Source: an uncultured Lachnospiraceae bacterium (lineage in GTDB: Bacteria; Bacillota; Clostridia; Lachnospirales; Lachnospiraceae). Taken from it: a DNA stretch of 55,688 nt. The DNA is taken from positions 1 through 55,688 of the forward strand of contig CADABA010000038.1 of the NCBI GenBank assembly GCA_902785985.1, given 5' to 3'. The notes under the pieces were generated by a model that saw nothing but the letters and a program-made list of their open reading frames with translations, was not told the DNA's origin and made no database searches. Numbering within the stretch: position 1 is the first letter of the stretch; the number at the start of each line of letters is the position of its first letter. Position numbers and translations under genes: made by a program. This document shows, piece by piece, positions 17,002 through 26,856 of this stretch.

Positions 17002-19791
17002 ATGGCGGAAGCAAAAAAGAAAGGGCGAACGGGGAATACGAAGGTATCCGTGAAATCCGATAAAAACACGGTTGCCAGGAATGCGGTCCCTGATCTCCAG
17101 CTTGAAGAGAAGACAGATTCGGAGGGCATCGGCAGGGATATTGTGCTCCTTCTGAGCCTTGTCTGCGGTGTCGTTCTTATTATCAGCAATCTCGGATTCG
17201 GAGGGCCGTTCGGCAATGTCCTGAGTAATATTTTACACGGTCTTTTCGGCATCATGGCAAATCTGCTTCCATTCTACTGTTTCTTCCTGCTGGCATTCAG
17301 TATAGCAAACAAGAACAGTCCCCTGATAAACCGGAAGAGGCTTGGTTTTATTCTGCTTTTCTTATTCCTCTGTGCGTTCTTCCAGCTGATCATGTCCGGT
17401 GAATTCGACGGAAACACATCGATTATCGAATATTTTAAAAATTCCTACCGGGACCACAAAGGAGGAGGTTTCTTCGGAGGACTCATCACGTTTATCTTCA
17501 CATTGGGATTCAGCAAGATCATAGCATTTATCCTCACGTTCACCGCTCTTTTCATATCGGTGATCCTGATCACCCAGAAGCCGCTTGTTACGGAGTTCCG
17601 GAAAAGGACCCGGGAGGGTGCCGGGGAACTGCGCCGGCTTCGTGAGGAGTATTATAATGGTGATGACGTCTATGATGACGATGATTACGACCCGGATTGG
17701 GAAGACAGTGTAATCGTAAAGTCATCCGGCCGAAAGTCTTCGGAAAATAAAAAGACAGGGACCGGAAGACATGCCGATGCCTCCCCCGGGAGGGATCTTT
17801 CTTCCGAAAGCAGAAAGATCCGGGATATTGATCTCAATGCTCTTCTCATCGGGAAAGAGCGGAATGAGCCTGAACGATCCGAAAAGAAAGGCAGAAAGAC
17901 TTCCCGAAAATCTCCGGCTGCCGACAGTTCCGAAAACACCCGGATGCCTTCCTTCCTGCGCGACGCAGGGAAGAAGAGCGATCTTCCTGATCCTGCCGAC
18001 GAACCCGTCCGTGAGACGGGCGGCGCTTATCCTGAGATTACAATAGAAGGGATCGGGGACGAACCCGTACAGCGTGAAGATGATATCTCCGGGGAAGGTG
18101 TCTATAAAAGTCTGACACTGCCAAAGAACGGGGGAAAAACGCGAAAGAAGTCTTCCAAAAGCGCGAAAGCCGAAATTGGAGACGCTGCGACTGAGAACAC
18201 TTCCCCTGCTGATCCGCCGAAGAAAAAATCCCCTGAACGGAATCCGCGGTCTTCGAAAGAAGAGATCGAGGAAGGAATTGAATCAATCCGGACGGAGATC
18301 GGCGAGAGCGGGAGTGCAGGGCCTGAATACAGGCTTCCTTCAACAGAACTTCTGACAAAAGGGGCGCAGCAGACGGGGGATACAAAAGAACATCTCATTG
18401 AAACAGCCAATAAGCTTGAACAGGTCTTCCGCGATTTCGGCGTCAATGTGCATGTGATCAATGTGAGCCGGGGACCCACAGTCACACGATATGAGCTCCA
18501 GCCGGAGCAGGGCGTCAAAGTCAGCAAGATCGTTTCTCTTTCCGACGATATCAAGCTGAATCTTGCTGCTTCAGAAATCAGGATCGAGGCGCCGATCCCC
18601 GGTAAGGCCGCTGTCGGTATTGAGGTGCCGAACAAAGAATATACGCCTGTCAATTTCAGAGAACTCATTGAGTCGAACGATTACAAAAAATCAAAAGCTG
18701 CGCTTGTCTTTGCTGTCGGCAAGGATATTGCAGGAAAACCGGTCATTGCAGATATTGCCAAAATGCCGCATCTTCTGATAGCGGGAACGACCGGTTCGGG
18801 CAAATCTGTCTGTATTAACACACTGATCATGAGTGTTCTCTTTAAATCCACTCCGGAAGAAGTGCGCATGCTCATGATCGATCCGAAAGTCGTTGAACTT
18901 AAGATCTACGACGGGATTCCGCATCTTCTCATTCCGGTTGTGACCGATCCGAAGAAAGCTGCCGGTGCTCTGAACTGGGCTGTACATGAGATGAATGACC
19001 GCTACAATAAATTTGCGGAATATACCGGTGTCCGTGATATCCGATCCTATAATGAGCGGATCGAGAGAATCAATGAGGCGCTGCCTCCCGAAGAAAAAAT
19101 GAAAAAACTTCCGCAGATCCTGATCATCGTCGATGAGCTGGCTGATCTGATGATGGTCGCGCCGGGGGAAGTTGAGGACGCGATCTGCCGACTTGCGCAG
19201 CTCGCCAGAGCTGCCGGTCTTCATCTGGTCATCGCCACTCAGAGGCCGTCCGTCAACGTCGTCACAGGTCTTATTAAAGCGAATATGCCTTCGAGGATCG
19301 CTCTTGCCGTTTCTTCCGGTGTTGACAGCCGTACCATTATCGATATGAACGGCGCGGAAAAACTTCTCGGCAAGGGAGATATGCTGTTCTACCCGCAGGG
19401 ATATCCCAAGCCGGCACGGGTTCAGGGCGCATTTCTCTCGGACAGTGATATTGCCGAAGTCGTAAAGTTTTTATCGGCGCAGGCAAATCAGATACTGTAT
19501 AATAACGAAGTGGAAGAGAAGATCATCGAGACGATCAACAATTCAGGTTCTGACAATGGCGGGACCGGCGGCGAGCTGGATGAATACTTTGTCAGAGCGG
19601 GACGATTTATTATCGAAAAGGATAAAGCGTCTATCGGTATGCTGCAGCGTATATTCAAGATCGGTTTTAATCGGGCTGCGAGGATCATGGACCAGCTCTG
19701 CGAAGCAGGTGTTGTGGGACCGGAAGAGGGAACCAAGCCCAGAAAGATCCTTATGAGCCGGGAAGAATTCGAAAATAAATTTGGGGAGTAA
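17002..19791 (+). CDS. ftsK: DNA translocase FtsK/SpoIIIE
   Basis: Pumps chromosomal DNA through the division or sporulation septum. The 929-residue protein has four N-terminal membrane helices (about 50-190), a long charged low-complexity linker (about 200-440) and the motor with Walker A GTTGSGKS (595-602). Walker B is ILIIVDELADLM (about 704-715), followed by ATQRPSVNVVTGLIKAN. The C-terminal gamma winged-helix domain (KASIGMLQRIFKIGFNRAARIMD) reads polar DNA sequences. ATG 17002 follows GGAGG; the frame opens 10 codons earlier. The last gene of this block starts 29 nt downstream. Confidence 0.96.
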   Translation: MAEAKKKGRTGNTKVSVKSDKNTVARNAVPDLQLEEKTDSEGIGRDIVLLLSLVCGVVLIISNLGFGGPFGNVLSNILHGLFGIMANLLPFYCFFLLAFSIANKNSPLINRKRLGFILLFLFLCAFFQLIMSGEFDGNTSIIEYFKNSYRDHKGGGFFGGLITFIFTLGFSKIIAFILTFTALFISVILITQKPLVTEFRKRTREGAGELRRLREEYYNGDDVYDDDDYDPDWEDSVIVKSSGRKSSENKKTGTGRHADASPGRDLSSESRKIRDIDLNALLIGKERNEPERSEKKGRKTSRKSPAADSSENTRMPSFLRDAGKKSDLPDPADEPVRETGGAYPEITIEGIGDEPVQREDDISGEGVYKSLTLPKNGGKTRKKSSKSAKAEIGDAATENTSPADPPKKKSPERNPRSSKEEIEEGIESIRTEIGESGSAGPEYRLPSTELLTKGAQQTGDTKEHLIETANKLEQVFRDFGVNVHVINVSRGPTVTRYELQPEQGVKVSKIVSLSDDIKLNLAASEIRIEAPIPGKAAVGIEVPNKEYTPVNFRELIESNDYKKSKAALVFAVGKDIAGKPVIADIAKMPHLLIAGTTGSGKSVCINTLIMSVLFKSTPEEVRMLMIDPKVVELKIYDGIPHLLIPVVTDPKKAAGALNWAVHEMNDRYNKFAEYTGVRDIRSYNERIERINEALPPEEKMKKLPQILIIVDELADLMMVAPGEVEDAICRLAQLARAAGLHLVIATQRPSVNVVTGLIKANMPSRIALAVSSGVDSRTIIDMNGAEKLLGKGDMLFYPQGYPKPARVQGAFLSDSDIAEVVKFLSAQANQILYNNEVEEKIIETINNSGSDNGGTGGELDEYFVRAGRFIIEKDKASIGMLQRIFKIGFNRAARIMDQLCEAGVVGPEEGTKPRKILMSREEFENKFGE

Positions 19792-19820
19792 GGCGTTTTG
19801 ATGCGCCGTGTGAAGTATCC

Positions 19821-20924
19821 ATGTTATGCAGTAACTGCGGCCGTGACATTCCGAACGGCCAGCTAATATGTCCGCATTGCGGTGCGGAGGTGCGTCTTGT
19901 TCCGGATTATTCGACTGTCGGGGATATGCTGAGCCAAAAGGAGAACAGCCGAAAGAATCAGGAACAGAAGCGGAAATCCGGGTCCGGAAAGAAAAAGGCC
20001 GGGGAAGGGAAGCACATAAATCCTTTCGCCCTGACCATCATATTTGTCTTTGCCCTGATCATATTTGCACTGGCCCTCAAACTGGCTATCGACTACAGGA
20101 ATCAGGGGGATTATGATCTTCAGCTCGAAATGGCTCAATATAATTTTTCCGAGAAGGAGTATGCAAAGGCGGAGAAGTACGCCAATCAGGCGATCACACT
20201 TGAGCCGACGCGTTCGGAGCCCAGACTTCTTCTGGCAGAGATCTACTTTGCCCAGAACCGTGATGAGGAGACCGAGATTGTCCTGCTCAGTCTGATTGCC
20301 CAGGATCCCGGATACGCAGATGCCTATGGATTATTGATCGAGCTTTACGATGAGAACAATGACTTTGCCGCGATCAAGCGGCTGATGGATAACTGCAGCG
20401 CAGAGGCGGTCCTCCTGAGGTACAGCAATTACATATGCAAAGCTCCTCTGATCGCTCCGGTCGAAGGGACTTATGAGCGCACTGTCAGTGTGACGATAAC
20501 GGCCACTGAGGGGACTGTCCATTACACGACTGACGGTACAGAACCCACGAGCTCAAGTCCTGTCTATGAGAATGCGATCGAGACCAGTCCCGGTGAAAAT
20601 GAAATCCGGGCAATCGCGATCAAGGACAACGGGATCTACAGTGATACTGTTGTCAAAAAATATACGATCACTGTGAAGCAGCATGAAGCTCCTGCTGTCA
20701 CCCCCGGGTCCGGCACCTACCCGCCGGGAACAGAAGTGACGATCGATGTACCGTCCGGTTTTATCGCCTACTATGAGTTTGACCACATACCGCAGACGGA
20801 ATCTCCGGAGTATACCGATCCGATCCCGCTCCCGGAGGGGACACATGTCCTCACAGTCGTCATGGCAGACGGTGAAGGAAATCTCAGCAAAACAGCTACC
20901 ATGACGTATACTGTGACTGAGTAA
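19821..20924 (+). CDS. Zinc-ribbon membrane protein with TPR-like and beta-sandwich domains
   Basis: I recognise the architecture but no named family. Residues 1-22 form a zinc ribbon (C3, C6, C17, C20). A basic linker and one transmembrane helix (about 69-90, FALTIIFVFALIIFALAL) follow, then TPR-like repeats (about 100-200, EKEYAKAEKYANQAITLEPT). The C-terminal part has two Ig-like beta domains of the CHB_HEX_C type (APVEGTYERTVSVTITATEG, VHYTTDGTEPTSSSPVY). The topology suggests a cytoplasmic sensor ribbon and an extracellular binding part. It lies 29 nt after ftsK and may be co-transcribed. Such proteins are frequent in Lachnospiraceae; the role is unknown. Confidence 0.8.
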   Translation: MLCSNCGRDIPNGQLICPHCGAEVRLVPDYSTVGDMLSQKENSRKNQEQKRKSGSGKKKAGEGKHINPFALTIIFVFALIIFALALKLAIDYRNQGDYDLQLEMAQYNFSEKEYAKAEKYANQAITLEPTRSEPRLLLAEIYFAQNRDEETEIVLLSLIAQDPGYADAYGLLIELYDENNDFAAIKRLMDNCSAEAVLLRYSNYICKAPLIAPVEGTYERTVSVTITATEGTVHYTTDGTEPTSSSPVYENAIETSPGENEIRAIAIKDNGIYSDTVVKKYTITVKQHEAPAVTPGSGTYPPGTEVTIDVPSGFIAYYEFDHIPQTESPEYTDPIPLPEGTHVLTVVMADGEGNLSKTATMTYTVTE

Positions 20925-21143
20925 CGATGCTTCGGTCTGTTCTTCGGACCAGCAGCGGAATATCGGAATGGACTTTCTTTGCGGGGAAGAATCATACTTT
21001 CAGTATCGAAATAATCCGATCCGGTGTGTATTTTTACTTTTCTTACAGCAAAAACAGTGCTAAAATCTTTGTTGCATATAACTGAGAGGTCAACCGCAAT
21101 GAGTACGCGTGTGTTCTGCAGTTATGATATTTAGGAGGTAGTC

Positions 21144-22016
21144 ATGTACAAAATATTAAAGAAGGAACAGCTGAGCTCAGTTGTCTGGCTTATGGTCGTC
21201 GAAGCTCCGCTTGTGGCGCGTCACTGCCAGCCGGGCCAGTTCATCATCGTAAAAAGCGGTGAAGAGGGAGAACGTATCCCGCTCACGATCTGTGATTATG
21301 ACCGCGAAGCCGGAACAGTAACGATCGTTTTCCAGCCGCTTGGAGTCTCTACACTTAAATTCCTCAGGCTTGAAGAAGGTGACTGTTTTGATGATTTTGT
21401 AGGTCCGCTCGGAAGACCTTCAGATATTGTTGAGATGAGCCATGCGGAGCTCTGCTCAAAGAAGTTCCTCTTTGTGGCCGGCGGCGTGGGCACAGCTCCG
21501 GTCTATCCGCAGGTCAAGTGGCTCAGGGAGCATGGCTATGAAGCGGATGTCATCATCGGTGCGAGAACAAAGGATCTCCTTTTCTTCGAGGATGAGATGC
21601 GCGCAGTTGCGACAAATCTATACATCACGACGGATGACGGTTCTTACGTACATAAGGGCGTCGTTACATCGGTAATCGATGAACTGGTCGCAAGCGGCAG
21701 AGAGTATAATCACTGCGTCGCGATCGGACCGATGATCATGATGAAGTTTGTATGCCTCACAACAAAGAAATATGAAATTCCGACCATCGTCAGCATGAAT
21801 CCGATCATGGTGGACGGCACAGGCATGTGCGGCGCCTGCCGTCTGAGCGTAGGTGACGAGATCAAATTTGCCTGTGTTGACGGACCTGAGTTCGACGGAT
21901 TCAAGATCAACTGGTCTGAAGCAATGAAGAGAATGCAGCTGTATAAGACAGAAGAGGGAAGAGCAAAGCTTCGTTATGAAGAAGGCGAGACCCACTCCGG
22001 CAACTGCGGCAATTAA
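21144..22016 (+). CDS. FNR-like NAD(P)H:ferredoxin oxidoreductase subunit alpha (sulfide dehydrogenase/NfnA-like)
   Basis: FAD/NAD-binding electron-transfer subunit. The 290-residue protein has a flavin beta-barrel (IPLTICDYDREAGTVTIVFQPLGVSTLKF), the NAD-binding segment FLFVAGGVGTAPVYPQVKWL, and the C-terminal [2Fe-2S] Cys cluster MCGACRLSVGDEIKFACVDGPEF. Together with the next gene it forms the NfnAB or sulfide-dehydrogenase pair that links ferredoxin and NAD(P)H pools. AGGAGG precedes the ATG. The second gene starts 19 nt downstream. Confidence 0.92.
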   Translation: MYKILKKEQLSSVVWLMVVEAPLVARHCQPGQFIIVKSGEEGERIPLTICDYDREAGTVTIVFQPLGVSTLKFLRLEEGDCFDDFVGPLGRPSDIVEMSHAELCSKKFLFVAGGVGTAPVYPQVKWLREHGYEADVIIGARTKDLLFFEDEMRAVATNLYITTDDGSYVHKGVVTSVIDELVASGREYNHCVAIGPMIMMKFVCLTTKKYEIPTIVSMNPIMVDGTGMCGACRLSVGDEIKFACVDGPEFDGFKINWSEAMKRMQLYKTEEGRAKLRYEEGETHSGNCGN

Positions 22017-22034
22017 TTGTGGAGGTGACAAGGA

Positions 22035-23425
22035 ATGCCAAATATGTCCAAGACTAAAGTTCCGGTAAGGGAACAGGAACCGCTCGTAAGGGCAACAAAT
22101 TTTGATGAGGTCTGCTACGGATACAACGAGGAAGAGGCAGTCGAAGAGGCAGGAAGATGTCTGAACTGCAAAAATGCCCGCTGTATTCAGGGGTGTCCGG
22201 TCAATATTGATATCCCGGGATTCATCAGGAAAGTCACCGAGAGAGATTTTGCAGGTGCATATCAGGTCATCAGTGAGTCCAGCTCTCTTCCTGCTGTCTG
22301 CGGCCGCGTCTGTCCGCAGGAGACCCAGTGCGAGGGCAAGTGCGTACGCGGTATCAAGGCAGAGCCGGTTTCCATCGGTAAGCTTGAGCGCTTCGTCGCA
22401 GACCGTGCGAAAGAGGACGGCATCAAGCCGGAAGGCGCGAAGGAGAAGAACGGACACAAGATTGCAGTCATTGGCTCCGGTCCGGCCGGTCTTACCTGTG
22501 CGGGCGACCTTGCAAAGATGGGATACGATGTGACGATTTATGAAGCGCTTCACAAGGCCGGAGGCGTTCTGACCTACGGCATTCCCGAATTCCGTCTTCC
22601 CAAGGACAAGGTCGTCGCTGAGGAAGTTAAGAACGTTGAAGGCCTCGGCGTAAAGATCATCACGGACGTTATCATCGGCCGTACGATCACGCTCGACGAA
22701 CTCGTTGAAGAAGAAGGCTTTGAGGCTGTCTTCATCGGATCAGGCGCAGGTCTTCCGATGTTCATGGGTATTCCGGGCGAGAATGCGAACGGCGTTTTCT
22801 CCGCAAATGAGTACCTGACCAGAAACAACCTTATGAAGGCTTTCCGCGATGATTACGATACACCGATCTACAAGGCAAAGAAGTGTGTCGTCGTCGGCGG
22901 CGGAAACGTTGCGATGGACGCTGCAAGAACAGTCTTGGCGCAGAGGTCCATCTTGTTTACCGTCGTTCAGAAGCTGAGCTCCCCGCCCGTGCAGAGGAAG
23001 TCCATCATGCGAAGGAAGAAGGCGTCATATTCGACCTTCTCACGAATCCGACGAAGGTCCTCACTGATGAGAACGACAACGTGACCGGCATCGAGTGCAT
23101 CCGTATGGAGCTCGGTGAGCCGGATGCTTCCGGAAGAAGACGTCCTGTCCCGGTAGCAGGATCTGAGTTCCAGATGGAATGTGATGCAGTTATCATGTCC
23201 CTCGGAACATCCCCGAATCCGCTGATCTCCTCCACGACGCCCGGCCTTGAGGTGAACCGCCGCAAGTGCCTTGTTGCGACAGAGGATGAAGGCAAGACGA
23301 CAAAAGAAGGCGTTTACGCCGGCGGCGATGCTGTCACAGGTGCCGCGACTGTCATTCTTGCCATGGGTGCCGGTCGTGCCGGCGCAAAAGGCATTGACAA
23401 CTATATTAAGAGCAGGAACGCTTGA
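22035..23425 (+). pseudogene. gltA: Glutamate synthase small-subunit-like flavoprotein (GltA/NfnB), frameshifted
   Basis: The N-terminal frame encodes the iron-sulfur Cys cluster (CLNCKNARCIQGCPVNIDIP, CGRVCPQETQCEGKC), the FAD loop VIGSGPAGLTCAGDLAKMGY and the NAD loop VVVGGGNVAMDAARTV. At about 22934 the frame changes, and the other frame continues LGAEVHLVYRRSEAELPARAEEVHHAKEEG to a normal end (VYAGGDAVTGAATVILAMGAGRAGAKGID). The usual text is AARTALRLGAEV, so L-R and part of a codon are missing; the deletion is 1 modulo 3, probably 7 nt. Restored, the protein would be about 465 residues, the family norm. As read, the product stops after about 350 residues and loses most of the second nucleotide domain. 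Confidence 0.92.
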
Positions 23426-23471
23426 TCAAAAAAAAGACTATCGCAATTGCCTGAATCAAAATATAAGCAAA

Positions 23472-23508
23472 AGGAGAGCTGCCGCGGGATGACCACGGCA
23501 GCTCTCTT
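23472..23508 (+). terminator. Rho-independent terminator of the FNR/GltA operon
   Basis: GAGAGCTGCCG and CGGCAGCTCTC form a strong stem, followed by TTG. The gap to rlmH contains nothing else that I can support. Confidence 0.75.
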
Positions 23509-23620
23509 GTGATAACTGATTGCGGGATCCTTTAAAAGACAGATTTCTTCGCAGACTGCCACTGAAATCGTACAGTTCCGCAGGTACCTGGTCTCTTGTG
23601 AACCGGAAAGGAATCATACT

Positions 23621-24100
23621 TTGCAAATTCGCATAATCTGTGTTGGAAAAATAAAGGAGTCATTCTACCGGGATGCCGTCGCCGAATATCAAAAGCGGCT
23701 GTCCCGATATGTTAAGATCCAGGTAGTAGAGTGTGCGGACGAAAAAACACCGGAAGATGCCTCTCCGGCAGAAAAAACGCGCATAATAAACAGGGAAGGA
23801 GAACGCATTCTCTCAAAAATCAGAGAGCGGGATCATGTTATTGCCCTGGCCATTAAAGGAAAGTCGCTCACTTCAGAGGAATTTTCCGAAATGATCGGAA
23901 GATGTATGCTCGACGGCACCGGAACGATCGATTTTATCATCGGGGGATCTCTCGGACTGTCAGAAGCCGTACTGCGCAGGGCTGATCTGTCGCTCAGTTT
24001 CTCTGCTTTTACATTTCCTCACCAGCTGATGCGTGTGATCCTTGCGGAGCAGATCTATCGTGCATTTCGCATTCTCTGCGGAGAGCCCTACCATAAATGA
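23621..24100 (+). CDS. rlmH: 23S rRNA pseudouridine-1915 N3-methyltransferase
   Basis: SPOUT methyltransferase acting on the assembled ribosome. The 159-residue protein is full length. It has IRIICVGKIKESFYRDAVAEY, LAIKGKSLTSEEF, FIIGGSLGLSEAVL (SAM-binding knot), SLSFSAFTFPHQLMRVILAEQIYRA and the C-terminal GEPYHK. The start is TTG at 23621 with AAAGGA about 8 nt upstream; no ATG fits. Confidence 0.96.
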   Translation: MQIRIICVGKIKESFYRDAVAEYQKRLSRYVKIQVVECADEKTPEDASPAEKTRIINREGERILSKIRERDHVIALAIKGKSLTSEEFSEMIGRCMLDGTGTIDFIIGGSLGLSEAVLRRADLSLSFSAFTFPHQLMRVILAEQIYRAFRILCGEPYHK

Positions 24101-24224
24101 CGGAAAATTCGCATCTCCGTTTTTCATGGAGCAGTCCCACCGAACTTCTGCTTTGCCGCAAATGAAGGGAAATTCGTACCTCCGTTTTTCATGGAGCAGT
24201 CTCACCGAACTTCTGCTTTGCCGC
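24095..24224. repeat. 65-bp tandem duplication starting at the rlmH stop codon
   Basis: Two adjacent 65-bp units (24095-24159 and 24160-24224) differ at only a few positions. They share AAATGA at the start and CTCCGTTTTTCATGGAG and CACCGAACTTCTGCTTTGCC inside. The first AAATGA is the Lys-stop of rlmH, so the duplication took in the gene end. Each unit has a small CTCC...GGAG stem. Confidence 0.85.
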
Positions 24225-24355
24225 GAAGTATTCGCAAGTGAGACAGACGGCATATCGTTATAAAGAAGCAGTACCGTAAATGAGCCAAAGATGTTACAAT
24301 GTAGGGATAGTTGTCCGGAAGGACCCCGCCAGTGTTTATATGAGGAGGATTTTTA

Positions 24356-25375
24356 ATGGCAAGTCACGTTGACCTTTCGGTCGAGATACCGGCTGAACAC
24401 GCGCGCAATATATTCGGCGAGCTCGATGAGCATGTAAAGTCCATCGAGCGGACCCTCAATGTCGACATTATCCCCAGAGGAGATTCTGTACATATTCAGG
24501 GGGCTCCTCTGCAGGCGGCAAAAGCCAAACGGCTCCTTGCCCAGCTCCTGATCCTCTCTGAGCGGGGAAATACGATCACAACGCAGAACGTGACATATGC
24601 CCTTTCACTTCTTATGGATGACATGGAGCAGGCGATGGGCGAACTCGACGCCGATACAATTATCCACACCATGAGCGGACGTCCCATCAAGCCGAAGACG
24701 ATCGGACAGAAAAAATACGTCGAGTCGATCCGGAACCGGATGATCACATTCGGAATCGGGCCGGCCGGTACGGGAAAGACTTACATGGCCATGGCCATGG
24801 CGGTGCGCGCGTTCCGAAGAGATGAGGTAACGCGGATCATCCTGACCAGGCCCGCGATCGAGGCCGGGGAAAAACTGGGCTTTCTTCCCGGCGATCTGCA
24901 GAGCAAGATCGATCCCTATCTGCGACCGCTCTATGACGCGCTCTATGATATCATGGGGGCTGAGACGTTCCTGAAGAACTCTGAGAAGGGCCTGATCGAG
25001 GTCGCTCCCCTCGCCTATATGAGAGGCCGGACTCTTGACAATGCCTTTATCATCCTGGACGAAGCCCAGAATACATCGCCCGCTCAGATGAAAATGTTCC
25101 TGACCCGGATCGGTTTCGGAACTAAGGTCGTTATCACAGGCGACCGCACGCAGAAGGATCTCCCGCGCGGCACGGAGAGCGGGCTGGATGTTGCAGCCAA
25201 AGTCCTTCAGAAAATCGACGATATCGGATTCTGCGAGCTGACGAGCAAGGATGTCGTCCGTCATCCGCTGGTCCAGAAAATCGTACAGGCCTATGAATCT
25301 TACGAGGCTAAACAGGCAAAGAGCAGGACAAAGAGTGTGAATTATCGCGGACGGATCCGCACGAGGGAGCAATGA
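24356..25375 (+). CDS. phoH: PhoH-like ATPase (YbeZ)
   Basis: P-loop ATPase that works with YbeY in rRNA processing. The 339-residue protein has an N-terminal KH-like part (about 1-90), Walker A GPAGTGKT (135-142), LTRPAIEAGEKLGFLPGDLQ, Walker B FIILDEAQNT and TGDRTQKDLP. GAGGAGG-like bases precede the ATG. ybeY overlaps its stop codon, indicating translational coupling. Confidence 0.96.
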   Translation: MASHVDLSVEIPAEHARNIFGELDEHVKSIERTLNVDIIPRGDSVHIQGAPLQAAKAKRLLAQLLILSERGNTITTQNVTYALSLLMDDMEQAMGELDADTIIHTMSGRPIKPKTIGQKKYVESIRNRMITFGIGPAGTGKTYMAMAMAVRAFRRDEVTRIILTRPAIEAGEKLGFLPGDLQSKIDPYLRPLYDALYDIMGAETFLKNSEKGLIEVAPLAYMRGRTLDNAFIILDEAQNTSPAQMKMFLTRIGFGTKVVITGDRTQKDLPRGTESGLDVAAKVLQKIDDIGFCELTSKDVVRHPLVQKIVQAYESYEAKQAKSRTKSVNYRGRIRTREQ

Positions 25376-25896
25376 TGCAGGTTCATATTGAAAATGAATA
25401 CACAGGTTCTGACTTCTCCGAAATATTATATTTCGATTACGAAAAGACCGCAGGAGACGTGGTCGCCCGGGTCCTTTCAGATGCGGGCTGTCCTTATGAG
25501 GCTGAGGTGAATATTCTCTTTACCGGGGAGGATGAAATTCGGGAGATCAATGCGGATACGAGAGGAATGGACCGCGCGACGGATGTCCTTTCATTTCCCA
25601 TGCACGAATACGAAACACCTGCGGATTTCGACGAGCTCGACCCGGACGGCTTCGACGACTTCGATCCCGGGAGCGGAAACCTTCTGCTCGGGGATATCGT
25701 CCTGAACATCCCGCGGGTCAGAAGCCAGGCGGAGGAGTACGGACACAGCACTCTCCGGGAGTATGCATTCCTCATCGCGCACAGTGCACTGCACCTGATC
25801 GGGTATGACCATATGAACCCGGAGGAGGAGCAGGAGATGCTGGGGAAGCAGAAGGCAGCACTCAACGGGCTCGGCATCACGAGAGACGCGCGCTGA
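25372..25896 (+). CDS. ybeY: Endoribonuclease YbeY
   Basis: Metal-dependent RNase for 16S rRNA maturation and ribosome quality control. It has about 174 residues, with MDRATDVLSFPM and the zinc motif HSALHLIGYDHMNPEE (three His). An acidic insertion (about residues 83-103, FDELDPDGFDDFDPGSGN) lies before the LLGDIVLNIP strand. Two consecutive ATG codons (25372, 25375) overlap the phoH stop, so the exact start is ambiguous by one residue. Confidence 0.95.
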   Translation: MMQVHIENEYTGSDFSEILYFDYEKTAGDVVARVLSDAGCPYEAEVNILFTGEDEIREINADTRGMDRATDVLSFPMHEYETPADFDELDPDGFDDFDPGSGNLLLGDIVLNIPRVRSQAEEYGHSTLREYAFLIAHSALHLIGYDHMNPEEEQEMLGKQKAALNGLGITRDAR

Positions 25897-25927
25897 ACAG
25901 ACGCACATTCCTGAAAGGAGTTTGACT

Positions 25928-26779
25928 TTGGATATCAGACAGACGCTGAAAAACAAGAACCGGATCGTCATCAAGATCGGCTCTTCATCCCTGGTGCACA
26001 GTGAGACAGGGAAACTTAATTTCACAAAGATGGAGATCCTCGCCCGCGAGGTATCAGACCTTCACAATCAGGGGAAGGATGTCATCATCGTCTCCTCCGG
26101 AGCGATTGCGGTCGGCCGCAGCGCCATGGGGATTGAGCGTCTGCACTCCCTGCAGGAGAAACAGGCCTGCGCGGCGATCGGACAGGTCCGTCTCATGATG
26201 ATCTACCAGAAGCTCTTTTCCGAGTACGGTCAGACTACAGCCCAGATCCTCATGACAAAGAAGACCGTCACGGATGGTGAGAGCCGCGTACATGCGCGGA
26301 ATACCTTTAATCAGCTCTTTAAGATGGGCATCATTCCGATCGTGAATGAGAACGACTCGGTCGCTACTTATGATATCGAGTTCGGCGATAACGATCGACT
26401 CTCCGCAGTCGTTGCTGCCCTGGTCAAGGCGGATCTTCTTCTGCTTCTTTCCGACATCGACGGCCTCTACACGGATGATCCCCACAGGAACCCGGACGCT
26501 GTCTTTATCTCAGAGGTGGATCATCTGGACAATCACTTTATGAATATGGCGAAAGGCTCCACAGGAAGCGGTTACGGCACGGGCGGAATGGCGACAAAGC
26601 TGATCGCCGCGGAGATCGCCACCTCAACGGGATCGGATATGGTGATCGCGAATGCGGATGATTTCCACGTTATTCACCGGATCATGGAGGGTGAGCATGT
26701 CGGAACGATCTTCATGAATCACCCGAGAGAAGAGTTCTACTGGGTCGATTATCTGCAGAATATGCGGCACGGGGAATAA
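25928..26779 (+). CDS. proB: Glutamate 5-kinase
   Basis: First step of proline synthesis. The 283-residue amino-acid kinase has IVIKIGSSSLVHSETGKLN, VIIVSSGAIAVG, IPIVNENDSVATYDIEFGDNDRLSAVVA, LLLLSDIDGLYTDDP and GTGGMATKLIAAEIA. The C-terminal PUA domain of E. coli ProB is absent, as in many Firmicutes. I chose TTG 25928 (MDIRQ) because AAAGGAG is 7 nt upstream; TTG 25922 is too close to it. The usual partner proA is not adjacent. The gap to miaB is 77 nt without features. Confidence 0.94.
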   Translation: MDIRQTLKNKNRIVIKIGSSSLVHSETGKLNFTKMEILAREVSDLHNQGKDVIIVSSGAIAVGRSAMGIERLHSLQEKQACAAIGQVRLMMIYQKLFSEYGQTTAQILMTKKTVTDGESRVHARNTFNQLFKMGIIPIVNENDSVATYDIEFGDNDRLSAVVAALVKADLLLLLSDIDGLYTDDPHRNPDAVFISEVDHLDNHFMNMAKGSTGSGYGTGGMATKLIAAEIATSTGSDMVIANADDFHVIHRIMEGEHVGTIFMNHPREEFYWVDYLQNMRHGE

Positions 26780-26856
26780 AGCATTTCCTGCGGAAGGCAT
26801 CTTCTGCCGGCAAAGCCTTTTGGATTGCCATATATCTTAAATAACACGGAGGTTTT

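Noticed and set aside
21618..22553. Minus-strand frame of 311 codons opposite the FNR and GltA genes
   Set aside because: Cys/His-rich low-complexity translation without a domain; it overlaps two genes with clear motifs.
22900..22960. Programmed ribosomal frameshifting as the explanation for gltA, ilvB, radC, mrdA and lspA
   Set aside because: Slippage changes frame but does not remove residues. Here conserved residues are absent from all frames, and no slippery heptamer or stimulatory structure is seen.
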